The translations under genes and the position numbers were made by a program. A stretch of DNA of 64,000 bases, from positions 3,038,001-3,102,000 of the forward strand of contig NC_091976.1 of the NCBI RefSeq assembly GCF_036711975.1, given 5' to 3'. The notes below the pieces were generated by a model. It was not told the DNA's origin. It ran no database searches and saw only the letters and a list, made by a program, of their open reading frames with translations. This document shows positions 19,478 through 30,139 of the stretch, in pieces. The DNA is from Onthophagus taurus. Lineage: Eukaryota; Arthropoda; Insecta; Coleoptera; Scarabaeidae. Each line of letters opens with the position of its first letter. Position 1 is the first letter of the stretch.

Positions 19478-21992
19478 CCCTGCGTGTGTACACTACATTT
19501 TTCGAGACACGGTGTGTACACTGGGTCTTTTAGAGAACTGTCGTGTTTTCTGAGATTTCTAGGTTTACAAAAATCTGAAAAAATTCAGAGTTACTCTTGG
19601 AAAGATATATCACAAGACATGATAGTTTCCAAACTCGAAATTTTAAATGTATTGCTAATAAAAATTGAAGTACAGTCAAAACTACAACAAAACACACGTG
19701 TTGTTCAAAAATTCGTAATTCTATAATAAATATATATAAATATAAAAACTACGCTAAGGGTTTGTAGCTTAGACTATGACTTTTGAAATGAATATAGTGT
19801 CATTGATGTCGACTCCGAAAAGTTTAATTATTTCGGCACTTGAATGTAGGAGACATTTTATTGATTTAGACAGGTAATAAGAATTTGGAAAGATAATTAT
19901 TTGCTACTAAATAAGTGTTTATTATAAAAAAATACAAACGATATAATGATATATGTAAACTAAAAAAAAAGAAGATATTTGTTATGCACAATTGTGGCAA
20001 AAGTGAGTTCGGTGATCGTCGCACACAGGTGATCCACACGACGCACAACTGTACAAAGTTTTTTTGTTGTCTCTCCAACTACAAACAGAACACCGTTTTC
20101 GTTTTTGTAATCTACCAGTTTCGTTAGAACGATGTTCGTTTACTTCAAGAACTTCACTAACTAAGGTTCTGACGCTTCTGCGTAAGGTGGATTTTCGTAG
20201 CCGGTCTTCTAGATGAGGCTTTATAAGACTGAAAGTTAACTCCTTCAAAAACGAACGGCAATTTAAAGCGGAGTTAGCTTCTCTCAAATTATATAGAACT
20301 GCGCTGTTGACTCCTGCCTGATCTAGCATTCCAAAAAATAGGCGCATAGGCCATCGCTTTGTAATTCGGCTTGTGCTGTAGCATTTACAAAGCTGGTCGA
20401 ACGTATCTGTTCCTCCTTTAGTAGCATTATAAAATGCGACGATGTCTGGCTTGCCAATTTCTTCATTCATATGGCCTCTTTTGTGTAAGCTGGATAATAA
20501 CAAAACCACCTTATTTCGTTTCGGGCTATACGACAATAAAGTCATTCCATCGGCGTAGGCGTACCTCACCGTGCCGGCAGCAGTTGATTGGAGGAAAGTC
20601 GATGGTATTTCAGGCTTATTTTTGCGCAACGTGCCAACCATACTCAAGGAATAATTGTGCTTCATTTCTCTTACAATATTGACAGACATAAACCAGTTAT
20701 CACAGGTAATATTGCGTCCAGTATTACGTATAGTCTCAGTCAATTTCTTTATGTAATAACTGGGCACTGTATCTCCTGCGGCTGTTTCTATCCGTCCAAC
20801 ATAAGGTTCGGCATCTATCGTATACGATGTCTGCACGTCGTTGCAACTAACAATTTTTATACCATATTTGTCCGGTTTATTGGCAATGTACACTTGCGCT
20901 GCAAAACGGCCACGAAACCCCAGAAGTTGTTCGTCGATGGTGCAATTAGTAGAGGGCGAATAATACTTCTTGCAATTTACAATAAATGCGTCCCATAGTT
21001 CTTTTATGGGGGCTAAAGCATGTTCTGTTCTTCTTACATTTCGACTATTCTTCTCGTCGAACCGAAGGTTTTGCAAGAGGTATTGAAATCGACGTTCTGG
21101 CATTACAGCTCTGTATAAATTATATCCAAATTGAGGACTCCATAGATCCTCTAAATTTGTGTGGTTGTGTTTTTCCATGCCGGTAAAATACAGCAATCCG
21201 ATTAAAGCTTTTAGCTCGACTATATCTGTATTTCGGCAAAATGATGCGTTTTGATTTTCAATGTTCACTCGGTTTCTCTCGATTTCTTCATTCGTATGCT
21301 GAATAATCATTTCAAGCATTTCGGGAGTAAATAATAGGGTCCAAGCTTCCAATGGTGTTGAGACATTCTTTGCTTCTTCCCTCGCTGAGGGCAAGTAAAC
21401 GTGAAATGAACGGCGTCCCCGGGATTCAGGTGCGATCGTGGACCACTTGAAATTATTTTTACCTTTTATTACTGACCGCGGACGGCCTAGCCGAGGTTGG
21501 ATATTTTCCTCGATCTCGTCTACTTGTCGTCTTCTGAGCTCATCAAAATCAGAGTCCTCATCGGCATCTTGCTCATCAGCTATTTCTTCATGAACTTCCT
21601 CACCGTCAACATCATTATCGCTTTCTTCGTCATAACACACATCAAGGCGACGGTCACGTAGATAATACATCACCTGGTTTCCATTTCGTTCGCCCATCTT
21701 CAAAAACTGTTCAATCAACAACACTTTAAACGACTTGTTTAAACTTATTTAAATGACGCTTGAAAACACCAACGTCAATTGTACACTGACCCTTTCGGGG
21801 AACGGTCGCGAATAAAATTACCTGTCGTTGTCAAATAAATAATCAAATCAGGGCGCTATTTAACCGACTAATCCCCACTACTACCTAGATTTTTTACGGG
21901 TGCAATTTGAAACCCGATCCTTGTTAATAGAACGAAAATTTGATTTTAAAGTTTTTACTGTTCCTTTAAAGACCCAGTGTTCACACGCAGGG
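19478..21992 (-). mobile_element. Complete piggyBac element C with TTAA duplication
   Basis: TTAA at 19474-19477 and 21993-21996 flank inverted ends starting CCCTGCGTGTG(T/A)ACAC. Inside the left end a second GTGTACACTGGGTCTTT is found at about 19510-19527, and TAAAGACCCAGTGTTCACAC closes the right end, giving a bipartite terminal structure typical of piggyBac. The one gene is uninterrupted, so this copy is a good candidate for an autonomous element. Confidence 0.93.
19982..21724 (-). CDS. piggyBac transposase, intact (580 aa)
   Basis: Acidic N-terminus (residues 30-65), then DDE_Tnp_1_7 with catalytic aspartates at about D264 (CTIDEQLLGFRGR), D342 (ITCDNWFMS) and D440 (KGGTDTFDQL). The C-terminal cysteine-rich domain (about 545-580) has CSVC, CASC, CDDH and CHNC pairs for zinc binding. 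Length is normal for the family. A second ATG nine codons in (MGERNG) may be the true start. The protein is clearly different from piggyBac A, so the two belong to separate families with different terminal repeats. Confidence 0.93.
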   Translation of the reverse strand: MLLIEQFLKMGERNGNQVMYYLRDRRLDVCYDEESDNDVDGEEVHEEIADEQDADEDSDFDELRRRQVDEIEENIQPRLGRPRSVIKGKNNFKWSTIAPESRGRRSFHVYLPSAREEAKNVSTPLEAWTLLFTPEMLEMIIQHTNEEIERNRVNIENQNASFCRNTDIVELKALIGLLYFTGMEKHNHTNLEDLWSPQFGYNLYRAVMPERRFQYLLQNLRFDEKNSRNVRRTEHALAPIKELWDAFIVNCKKYYSPSTNCTIDEQLLGFRGRFAAQVYIANKPDKYGIKIVSCNDVQTSYTIDAEPYVGRIETAAGDTVPSYYIKKLTETIRNTGRNITCDNWFMSVNIVREMKHNYSLSMVGTLRKNKPEIPSTFLQSTAAGTVRYAYADGMTLLSYSPKRNKVVLLLSSLHKRGHMNEEIGKPDIVAFYNATKGGTDTFDQLCKCYSTSRITKRWPMRLFFGMLDQAGVNSAVLYNLREANSALNCRSFLKELTFSLIKPHLEDRLRKSTLRRSVRTLVSEVLEVNEHRSNETGRLQKRKRCSVCSWRDNKKTLYSCASCGSPVCDDHRTHFCHNCA

Positions 21993-21996
21993 TTAA

Positions 21997-22694
21997 GATA
22001 ATCTAATAGTAAATATTTTGTGTGATATTCTATGGAATTTCTTTCAGTAGGTCTATCAAATTAATTTCGAAAAATGCTGAATTGATGGTGATAGTGATTT
22101 TCCAAATTTTTATATTATTTCCACAATATGCTATTGAGATGTCTAAATGATTCCATATTTGTAAAATGTATTTATTAACCAGCTTTTAAAGCTGTGCTAT
22201 GGATAGGTACGCAAGCGTTCTACCAAGAATGATTTCCAATAGAAATTGAATAATTCTTTGTGAAACGCATGTGTACGTGCAACCTGTACGTTTTGGGATC
22301 TGCTTTTTTGATAATTTGTTTTATTAAAATTCCCAAAATGTAACTCGTCTTTATAACTCTGCATATTTTTCCGTGTACTGGATATTATGTACAGGGAGTA
22401 CTTGACTTACGACGGGATTGCGTTCCAATGACTTCGTCATAAGTCGGTTTTGTCCTAACTCAAGAATTGTTATGAACTGTTTGGTTTTACAGCTGACCCA
22501 AGATGAATTGGCCCCTCAAGGCCGTGTCAGTTGCGCGAAAGAAGGAGTGCGACGGTAAATCGTTAAAGGGAGATTGCTATATCCGAGAGCAGGTATAAAG
22601 CGGGTGTAACAAGAGTATAGCGCGTGGCAAAAGTTGATTTATAGGGAAACACGAATAATAGTTTTGCTACAAATTTTTGGAATTTCAACAAATT
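21997..22694. other. Non-coding spacer
   Basis: About 700 bp without a recognised gene or element boundary. A less AT-rich patch lies at 22490-22630. Confidence 0.4.
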
Positions 22695-22902
22695 GTATTG
22701 TCTGTTTTGTTACTTCTTTGGGGAAATATGGGAAACGGTCAGTTTAGTTAAGGCCGTTTTTTACATAATAATTGTTAATATCTCTGCAAATAGTATTGTT
22801 TGTTTTGTTACCTCTTCGGGGGAAATATGGGAAACGGCCAGGTTAGTTAAGGCCGTTTTTTACATAATAATTGTTAAAATAGTATTGTCTATTTTGTTAC
22901 TT
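22695..22902 (+). repeat. ~99 bp tandem repeat, two full copies and a partial third
   Basis: The unit starts GTATTGTCTGTTTTGTTAC and includes GGGAAATATGGGAAACGG and AAGGCCGTTTTTTACATAAT. Copies begin at 22695, 22793 and 22882; the third stops after about 20 bp. The first two differ at under ten positions. No gene is evident. Confidence 0.85.
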
Positions 22903-22980
22903 AAGTTTCTGGCCAGGCAAAATTACTTTAAACACGTTTTATAAATCAAAAGAAATGGAAAAATATTGAAAAGAAATATA

Positions 22981-23830
22981 CAGGGTGTAACATAAGTGAT
23001 GACTTTAATTTCAAGGGGTGATTCCTTGTTATATTTTAAGCACAAAAGTTCATACGAACATGGGTCCGCAAATGCTTCGTTTCCAAAATATAGGGTGTTA
23101 AAGTTGAGAAAATAAATAATAATATAACCTTCAAAAAAACATTTATTTGTGCATTTTTATTTGAATGTACAATAATAATAATATTTCATTTATCAAACTT
23201 TAATTAAATCAAATGCTCAAAATGAGAGCCGCGATTTTCAATACAAGCATGTAATCTTCTGCTCATCGACTGTCGCATACGTTCAAAAATTCCTGGAGTG
23301 TTGCGTATGATATTACAAGAATTTACAATTCTGTTTCTTAAATCATGTACATCTTCAACTGGCGTTGCATAAACAAGCGATTTCAGATGTCCCCAAAAGA
23401 AATAGTCCAGCGGATTAACGTCTGGAGATCGTGGTGGCCACGGCTGAGGTCCTCCCCGACCTATCCATCGTTGAGCAAAAGTGTAATTAAGATGTTGGCG
23501 AACAGCAAGACTAAAATGAGCAGGTGCCCCGTCGTGCATAAACCACATGCCATTTTTGGTTGCTAGTAGTAAGTACATATTCTAACAGACCAGGCAATGT
23601 GTCATCTAGAAATTGTCTGTAAGTCTCACCATTCAGTCGAGGAGGAAGAAAATGCGGTCCGATGACATGATCACCAAGAACTCCGGCCCACACATTGACC
23701 GAAAACTGCTGCTGAAATCCACGTTCTTCAATGGCATGGGGATTTTCATAGTCCCAAAAATGATTATTGTGGAAGTTTCTGATGGCCGGTAATCCATTTC
23801 TTGTAATTCTTGAAATTCATTTCCCGGTGG
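22981..23830 (-). mobile_element. DD41D mariner-like element, 5' truncated
   Basis: The left end starts CAGGGTGTAACATAAGTGATG after TA at 22979-22980. The transposase's catalytic half follows in the expected orientation. No right terminal repeat is found; at about 23830-23856 the sequence passes into the intron/exon boundary of an unrelated IS630-like transposase. Confidence 0.7.
23204..23830 (-). pseudogene. DD41D transposase, catalytic half with frameshifts
   Basis: Minus-strand pieces read AIRNFHNNHFWDYENPHAIE, FSVNVWAGVLGDHVIGPHFL, PPRLNGETYRQFLDDTLPGL, then WFMHDGAPAHFSLAVRQHLN, RWIGRGGPQPWPPRSPDVNP-LDYFFW and SHFEHLI. The second and third aspartates keep the 41-residue interval. Frame changes occur near 23570 and 23690. 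The first catalytic block and the N-terminal HTH are missing. Confidence 0.8.
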
Positions 23831-23856
23831 TAATCCCCTGTAGTGCAGGAACTTAC

Positions 23857-24600
23857 GCTCCAGGAACAAACCCATTCTCACTGCCGGCATGAACAATAAT
23901 TATTCGATCGCCTTTAGAAACTGGTTTCTGGAGGCCAGTATTGGTATTATCATCCCAATTTTTGGCGTTGGTATGGGATGAGTGAATATATGTTTCGTCC
24001 ATATAAATTATAGGGCGTTTTGCTTCCCTATACTGTTTGACATTTCTTAAAGATGTACATCTCAAATTGGCGATGTCATTTTTTTCCATTAGTAGCTTTC
24101 TATTGGTTTTTGTTTTCCTCCAGCGATAACCGATACCGTGCAATATTTTTCGCAAACTTTCTGGACAGCCCCTATACCCCGTATCCGCAGAAAATTTTGC
24201 TAAAATTCCCTTTACGGTTGGTACCTTCTTTTCTGTTATATAGAAATTTTGAATTGTTCGTCGAAGAATGCCTACATCGGTGTCATCCAAATCTATTTTG
24301 CTTTTTTTCTGGTCACGATTTTCGTATAGAGTTTTAAAGGTCGACGTTTCTCCACTATCAATTTTTCTAGATTCTGTAACTATCCGTTTTAAAGTTCTTA
24401 CAGAAACTCCAGTCGCTGTCGAAACGCGATCCTGTATCTTTAAATACAACACTTGTAAGGTTAAAGTGATACTTAAAATTGGAATTAAATATTTACCTTT
24501 TGAAGTGGAATTATCCATTCGCCATTTTCGGATTCTTGCGTCGTGAATTTAAAAACGTTTGCAATCAATTCTTTAGATTTGACGACGCATTTGACCTTGA
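23857..24600 (-). pseudogene. IS630/Tc1-like transposase 5' part with introns
   Basis: Exon 2 (23857-24437) reads IQDRVSTATGVSVRTLKRIV (HTH), then DTDVGILRRTIQNFY..., KRPIIYMDETYIHSSHTNAK (first catalytic D) and KGDRIIIVHAGSENGFVPGA, ending at donor GC|GTAAGT (intron from 23856). Exon 1 (from 24497 upward) contains ESENGEWIIPLQK; the intron 24438-24496 (59 bp) joins it in frame. This is a recognisable arthropod DDE family whose proteins continue after GFVPNA with the second and third catalytic residues. Those are absent here because the DD41D fragment replaces the rest. The exon 1 start was not located with confidence. Confidence 0.65.
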
Positions 24601-25086
24601 GGGGCCAGTTTGGTTTCGGTCAGCTGTACATGCCTAAATATCAATAAATAACTTTAAAAAATCTTGTATATACATAATATAATGTACATGATATATAATT
24701 ACAATATAAGGTACATAGTATGTATCTACTATTACAACTGATAAGAATTGTTTTTTTAAAAAAGTGTCAATGTTGCTTGTGTTGTGATTTTCTTTTTTTA
24801 ACAACTTCCCTGTCCAATGAGTCATATATATAAGACTCACAGGAACGTATTAGAATAAGTTCATGAGTCATCGGTGACTCATTTCTCTGTACAATTTGTG
24901 GAACATATGTGGACGTATAGGAAAAAACCTAATGTTTACAATAATAAAAGAAAATTTCGCTATTTTTTTATGTTTGTCATCAAGAATACTGGAATCTGAC
25001 AAATTTATTCAAAGAAAATATTATAAAATCAAGCATGTTTATCATTATAACATTCTAAACAGAACGCTTTTTCACAGCTTCTGCAC
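24601..25086. other. AT-rich spacer, no gene seen
   Basis: About 490 bp of AT-rich sequence between the IS630-like and piggyBac fragments. A TATA/ATAT-rich tract runs from 24660 to 24720. No terminal repeat of either neighbour is visible. Confidence 0.4.
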
Positions 25087-26335
25087 TCAGTGTGTACTTG
25101 TCTTTGCTTTTCTTGCCAATAATCCTTTATTTTTCAACGTGACATAACACCCAGTGCATCTTTTACGGACGAGTTTATTGTTTGCATTTCGAGGTATTTC
25201 TTGTAAAGAATGTCTAGAATTGCTTGAAGAGGCTATTGAAGATTTTGAAGAGCTAGAGGAAATTGAAGATCTTTGAGGTTGCTTACATTCTGTGGTTGAT
25301 GCTGCAGGTCCAAGGAAATGTCGGACTAGATGTTCTTGGACTTGTAAAACTGTCAACATAGGGCCGTCTGCCAACTCGTTCTAGATGCATCTGGCATTGA
25401 TAATGGCGACTCGAAATAGTAAATCTATTGCTATCTTTTTGTACCCCGTTAAACTTTTACGTAACGGCGAATGAAGGGAAGCAAGTTGATCTGAAATATC
25501 AATGCATTTTTTCGCATCATTGTAATCGATGATTGCATCAGGTTTCATAACGACGTTTGGTAGTTAGACATACCGTCTCCATGACAGGTTGAGATCATCA
25601 GGACGTCGCGTTTATCATGCCATTTTAGTACAGTATAGAGGTTGTCCTTTTGTCTAGCTATTTGTTCTCCCTTTCTTAGCTTCGCTTTTACTACTTCTTC
25701 TGGCAAATTTCTTTTAGTTTTACGTAAAGTGCCGCATAAATCAGTATTGCGACCTTTTAGATACTCAGCCAATGGCAAACTGGTATAATAGTTATCAGCG
25801 ACGATAATACGACCTGCATCTAAAAGCGGCTCTGTGAGCTGTACCATTGTTGAACCAGGTTTATCAAGTCCCTCTAATTGGTGCGAAATCCCGGAATAAA
25901 TTTGGTAGGACCATGTGTAACTATTTATTGTGCAGGCCTTATATATTTTCATACCGTAGCGATCTGTTTTGGTTGGGTTATAAGTTCTCATTAGCAATCT
26001 TCCATGAAATTTGACCATCGACTCATCAACGACAATAATTTCGGAAGGTATATAAAGACTACGAAAATTGTTTACCATTTTATGTATGAGTGGGTCTATT
26101 TTATGAGTTCTTCGCTCTCCAATGACACCTATTTGGATTTCAGTAAAGTGCCAGCATCTTAGAATGGAGCTGAACCTGTTATACGACATATTTATTTTGT
26201 GCATAAGAGGATTATAGTAAAGCACGTCTAATTTCCAGTAGTGCTCGATTGACGGCTTAGGATAGGCCGCGTACATTTCTGCCACAAAAGGTTTCCCTTT
26301 TAATGCCCGAACCTTAATCGCGGCAAGTTTTTCAA
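25087..26335 (-). pseudogene. piggyBac transposase D, truncated and frameshifted
   Basis: The core reads KPSIEHYWKLDVLYYNPLMH, IIVVDESMVKFHGRL (first D), RIIVADNYYTSLPLAEYLKG (second D) and, after a frameshift near 25550, DAIIDYNDAKKCIDISDQLA, where the usual GVD is CID but the third aspartate remains. A TAG near 25383 interrupts the tail, after which a serine-rich segment and a cysteine-rich end (KRCTGCYVTLKN) follow. The N-terminus is cut at about 26335 by a LINE ORF1 fragment. No TTAA ends were found. Confidence 0.8.
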
Positions 26336-26344
26336 AAATCACCA

Positions 26345-26875
26345 CATCAGAGACTGGTACCGCCGCGGATAGCACGTCCAGATAGAAGCCGTCGAGTGGT
26401 CACCGGCACACTTAACGGAACGAGGTGCACCATTGCACATCCGTTGGGAGTGACCGTAACGCTGACAGCGATGACCCTGTCCGACTTCCGTCTTCTTTTT
26501 AGCGCTCTCGACGGTCATGGTCAATCCCTTTACCGTCTTGAGATCGAAAATCCTCTTGGCGTCCGCGGTGTTTTTCAAGACACACAGAACCAGGGGAATT
26601 GGTCTCCTTTCAGAGCTCTGGCGCAATCGTTTCACGGTTTCTGTCCAGAATCCCTGCTTTCTCAGGTCGGTAGCAATGCTATCCTCCCCAATACTGGTAG
26701 GGACGCCTGGAAAGACCACCTTTAGCAGCTTTTCATCGGGGAGAGCAAATGTATGGTACTGATGTTTACCAACCATCAACATTTTCACCAAAGCGCGGTA
26801 GGCTTCCACGGTGGGGAGCTCTATCTTGATTCTTTGCGGAACCGCTCTGGGTTTCGAAAAGGCGATCCTAACGGT
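26345..26875 (-). pseudogene. LINE ORF1 C-terminal half (PRE_C2HC plus zinc knuckle)
   Basis: The minus strand encodes KIELPTVEAYRALVKMLMVG, then PGVPTSIGEDSIATDLRKQG, RPIPLVLCVLKNTADAKRIF and a CCHC knuckle CQRYGHSQRMCNGAPRSVKC with AGDHST. This is the nucleic-acid-binding ORF1p organisation of jockey/X-element-type LINEs. The N-terminal half of a matching ORF1 is at 28.36-28.72 kb; the ~1.5 kb between is made of MITE-like inserts. The end toward 26345 abuts the piggyBac fragment. Confidence 0.72.
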
Positions 26876-27654
26876 ACGTTCACACACATACTGTTTACGG
26901 GACCTTTTTTTGCGGATCCGATTTTATTTCTGCGAAGACGTATATATTTAAACGGGCGTGTTCAAATATATGACAGTATACCGGATCCAAGGTTTGTACA
27001 GCGTATTGTACCAGGTTGGCCAGAGATGGAAAAACGCGATTTGAAGAGTGAAGGGGGGATGACGTCACCAGATCTGGAGATCCGAGTCGGAGTAGACGAC
27101 GAACCTTTTCTAATATAAACAGAACAAAAAGTTAAGTCTTTATTTTGGTCTACGTTTTATTTTTTTATTCAAAATTTGTTTAATTTTAATGATTTTTCTT
27201 TTAAATGCATTTAATTTTTTTAACGATTCATACTTTTCATTTAAAAAGTTAATTCAAATAAGACGATATATTTAAACCAATAACTGTTGATACAACATAA
27301 TTCGAACGACAGTTTTTAATTGCACATGAAACGGGCATCTAAAATTACAAATTTTGATGGGGGGTTATAATAAATCATAGCTTATCTGAAAATAATTACC
27401 TTGGTATTGAAATTATTAAAAAGTTTCTTAACACTAATTATAAATTTTCAACAATAAAAACCAGTAATAAACAAAAAAAACTATTTTATAATATAAAATA
27501 ACCGAAATAACAATGAAAAAAACAGAAATCGTATAACAGTACGTTCTCACACATACTGTTTACAGGACCGTTTTTTGCGGATCCGATTTTATTTCTGCGA
27601 AGACGTATATATTTAAATGGGGGCGCGTTCAAATACATGACAGTATACCGGATC

Positions 27655-27888
27655 CAGTAAAAAATACTGATCCGTCAAAATGTGTCGTTCCGTTTTGCCA
27701 ACAAAAACTGGACGTCGAAACAGTAAAAATACGAATCAGCGCTCGATATATTGGCACCTTTACCTTTTTTTTTGTGTAGTGAAAGACGATAGTACCAAAA
27801 TAACACAAGAACATCCATTCTACGCGACTTTCGGTCGAATAATGATCGACCTCCCAATAGTGTGTGAATATAAATAATAGTCTGATCC
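27655..27888 (+). repeat. Direct repeat unit 1 of ~235 bp
   Basis: Starts near AAAAATACTGATCCGTCAAA and ends AATATAAATAATAGTCTGA. It is about 90% like 28124-28360 in the same orientation, which carries an extra short palindrome (AAAATGGATGTTCCATTTTA) in its middle. It contains a putative stem (TTTTGTGTAGTG) and no gene. Confidence 0.75.
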
Positions 27889-28123
27889 TGTAAATACGGA
27901 ACCGTTGAATTGTGTGTGAACATCACATCCAGTAGTGACGGATCGGAGAAAAAACGGTCCTGTAATACCGGGCCGCTGTGTGAACGTACCGTTACGGTGT
28001 ATTACGGCTGGATCTGGTGACGTCACGATGAGGGCATCTAAGGGGGGGAATATTTTCGTTCATTGAAAAGGTTGAGTCTGGCCAACCTGGTACAATACAC
28101 TTTACAAACCTTGACCGGATCCA

Positions 28124-28360
28124 GTAAAAAATACTTATCCGTCAAAATGTGTCGTTCCGTTTTGCCAACAAAAACTGGACGTCGAAACAAGAAAAATACG
28201 AATCGGCGCCAGATATATTGGCGCCTCCACCTTTTTTTTGTGTAGTGAAAGACGATAGTACCAAAATAACAACGCGTAAAATGGATGTTCCATTTTACGC
28301 GACTTTCGGTCGAATAATAATCGACCTCCCAATAGTGTGTGAATATAAATAATAGTCTGA
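28124..28360 (+). repeat. Direct repeat unit 2 of ~235 bp
   Basis: Partner of 27655-27888. The added palindrome centred near 28287 (CGTAAAATGGATGTTCCATT...) is the main difference; the rest differs by point changes. Its right end directly abuts the LINE ORF1 N-terminal half. Confidence 0.75.
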
Positions 28361-28364
28361 GACT

Positions 28365-28722
28365 GAGAATAATAGCCTCGCTGCACGCCGAGGCGGATCT
28401 TGGCGGGCGTGCTTTCTTGATCGTCGCCTTCAACGAGGACGGCCGGCCTGAATTTTTTGGTAGCAGCCTCCACAGGGGAGGCGGAACTGACCCGGCGTGA
28501 GGGTTTGGTCGCCGCCTTCAACGGGGAAGGCGGACAAGCTGACGATGCGTTTGCCACCTCCACGGGCGTGAGGGTTTTGTCGCCGCCTCCAGCGGGGATG
28601 CGGCTGGGAAGAACGGGAACCAACTTCCCGTTCTTGTCGACGGTATGTGTGTCGACCAAACTTGCTAGCAAGCTAAAGTCTTCACACGATGCGGACGTGC
28701 CCCTTCCAAATTTAAAAGGCAT
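28365..28722 (-). pseudogene. LINE ORF1 N-terminal half
   Basis: Starts at an ATG at 28722 (MPFKFGRGTSASCEDFSLLA) and runs through a proline/alanine/lysine-rich disordered region (PSPLKAATKPSRRVSSASPV) to AKIRLGVQRGYYSQSQ, where insert sequence begins. A basic, low-complexity N-terminus is usual for jockey-type ORF1p. GC content is clearly higher than the surroundings, as in 26.3-26.9 kb, supporting one original gene. Confidence 0.65.
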
Positions 28723-29045
28723 TTCTGCCGATTAAACTATGAGGCAAAAACTCCCTTGTTCCCTTGCGGGAACAACCCTAAAAAGGGCGCTCTTAGTTTC
28801 GAAAGAAACTTATCTGCTCCGGATTACGCCTTGACGAGGTCACCGAGGTAGAATATGAACCTTCCCCCTTCCTTTTCCAAATTTAAAAGGCATTTCTGCC
28901 GATTAAAAGATAAGGTGAGAACTCATTTTACCTTGCGGGGCAACAAACCCTAAAAAGGGCGCTTTCAGTTTCAAAAGAAACTTACCTGCTCCGGATTACG
29001 CTTGACGAGGTCACCCATGTAGAACTCGAATCTTCCCCCTTCCTT
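28703..29045 (-). repeat. ~171 bp tandem monomers in the LINE 5'UTR, spanning the ORF1 start
   Basis: The phrase CCAAATTTAAAAGGCATTTC recurs at 28706 and 28877, and CTTCCCCCTTCC recurs near 28861 and 29033, a period of about 171 bp. Read on the minus strand each monomer has GAAATGCCTTTTAAATTTGG, so the ORF1 start codon and its first six codons (MPFKFG) are part of the monomer; the upstream copy gives a short decoy ORF. Tandem 5'UTR monomers act as promoters in some LINEs. Confidence 0.75.
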
Positions 29046-29285
29046 CGCTCTCGCTGCAGGTGGTGGATTCTTCAAACTTCCATTAGAGAATATTCTGTCA
29101 TAGTTGCTCACCCAATAAATAAATCATTAGATATCGCCCAATTTATATCGTTTATGAAATTTATAGGAAATTAATTCTCAACAGACCTTTATTTTTAATT
29201 TTTTGCATTTTTCAACCGAATTTGACAATGTATTTGCGGAGCTTTGTAGATTTAGGGACATTAGCTGTAAATGTGGAGGTTGCAT

Positions 29286-29730
29286 TTATTTTTCTTCAAA
29301 TTTTATAATAAATAAACAGAAATAATTATATGAGCAGTAAGCGTTTTTATTGTAACATATCTCATTTACAATTTCTAGGATATCATTAAAATCACTAAAA
29401 TCAGTTTCTTCGTTTTCATAATTTTTTGTATTTATAAATATCAACGTTTTATCACTTGGAGTGAAACTACGGCGGCTGCAAATCTGTTCATTTTGAAAGT
29501 TTATTTTCATTCTCAAAATGGCATCTGATTTTACACCTAACTAAATTCATTATTGAAAATACACGTTTCACCACTGCATTACTGAGTGGCAAAGACAACA
29601 GTTTCTAAGCAAAATTAGATATATGAAGAAACATGAACTCACCACCTGCATTTCTGTATCTACTCACGTAACTCCAGAAATCAATAGGATTACTTGTAAT
29701 ATTTCCATTAAACTCTTGCATTCAGTTTAT
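29286..29730 (-). pseudogene. hAT transposase C-terminal (dimerisation) fragment
   Basis: Minus-strand reading gives NPIDFWSYVSRYRNAGGEF, then LSLPLSNAVVKRVFSIMNLV and RCKIR, the highly conserved hAT C-terminal dimerisation block, followed after a frameshift by RMKINFQNEQIC.... Stops interrupt the upstream portion. It would complete the type of hAT whose N-terminal half is at 12.6-13.4 kb but is not adjacent to it. Confidence 0.7.
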
Positions 29731-30139
29731 GACAATCAAATATCTCCACTCATTTTCGGAAAATGTTTTAATTGTTTTTCTCTACTAAAATTACAATTAA
29801 TGTTACTGTATTGTACAGCAATGGGTTCAGAAAAAAAATCTCTATCCAATAACGTGAAGAAAAACATCCGAGCAATTTGAAAATCAAAAGTTGATAATCG
29901 CTTGAAATTGAAGACGGGGTTGGAAAAAATCGGAAGGTAAATGACAGAGTTACAGCTTAGGGCGTTTTTTTATCTGACACCTGTATATAATATAACGCTA
30001 CTACGCAACACAATTTTATGTGTTTCATGTTTTTATTATGTTATTAATATTAACGGCAGAATATTTTTATTATACTTTTTGTTTAAAATTTATACGACGT
30101 TGGGATTACTTTTGCTTGGATTAATGCTAAACTGACACG

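Larger units (their letters stand above)
26866..28360. mobile_element. Nested MITE-like insert cluster splitting a LINE ORF1
   Basis: A terminal phrase TAACGGTACGTTCACAC at about 26869 recurs inverted at about 27979-27995, followed in both arms by GGGACC/AGGACCG plus a T run and a GGATCCG/CGATCCG block, so roughly 50 bp inverted repeats bound 26866-27998. A direct extra copy of that end starts at 27538. A second inverted pair (TTGTACCAGGTTGGCCAGA at 27007 and its complement near 28077-28098) indicates a further nested event. No transposase ORF is present; several small ORFs come from the repeats. Confidence 0.6.

Noticed and set aside
20588-20998. 136-codon plus-strand ORF
   Set aside because: Antisense shadow of the intact piggyBac C transposase.
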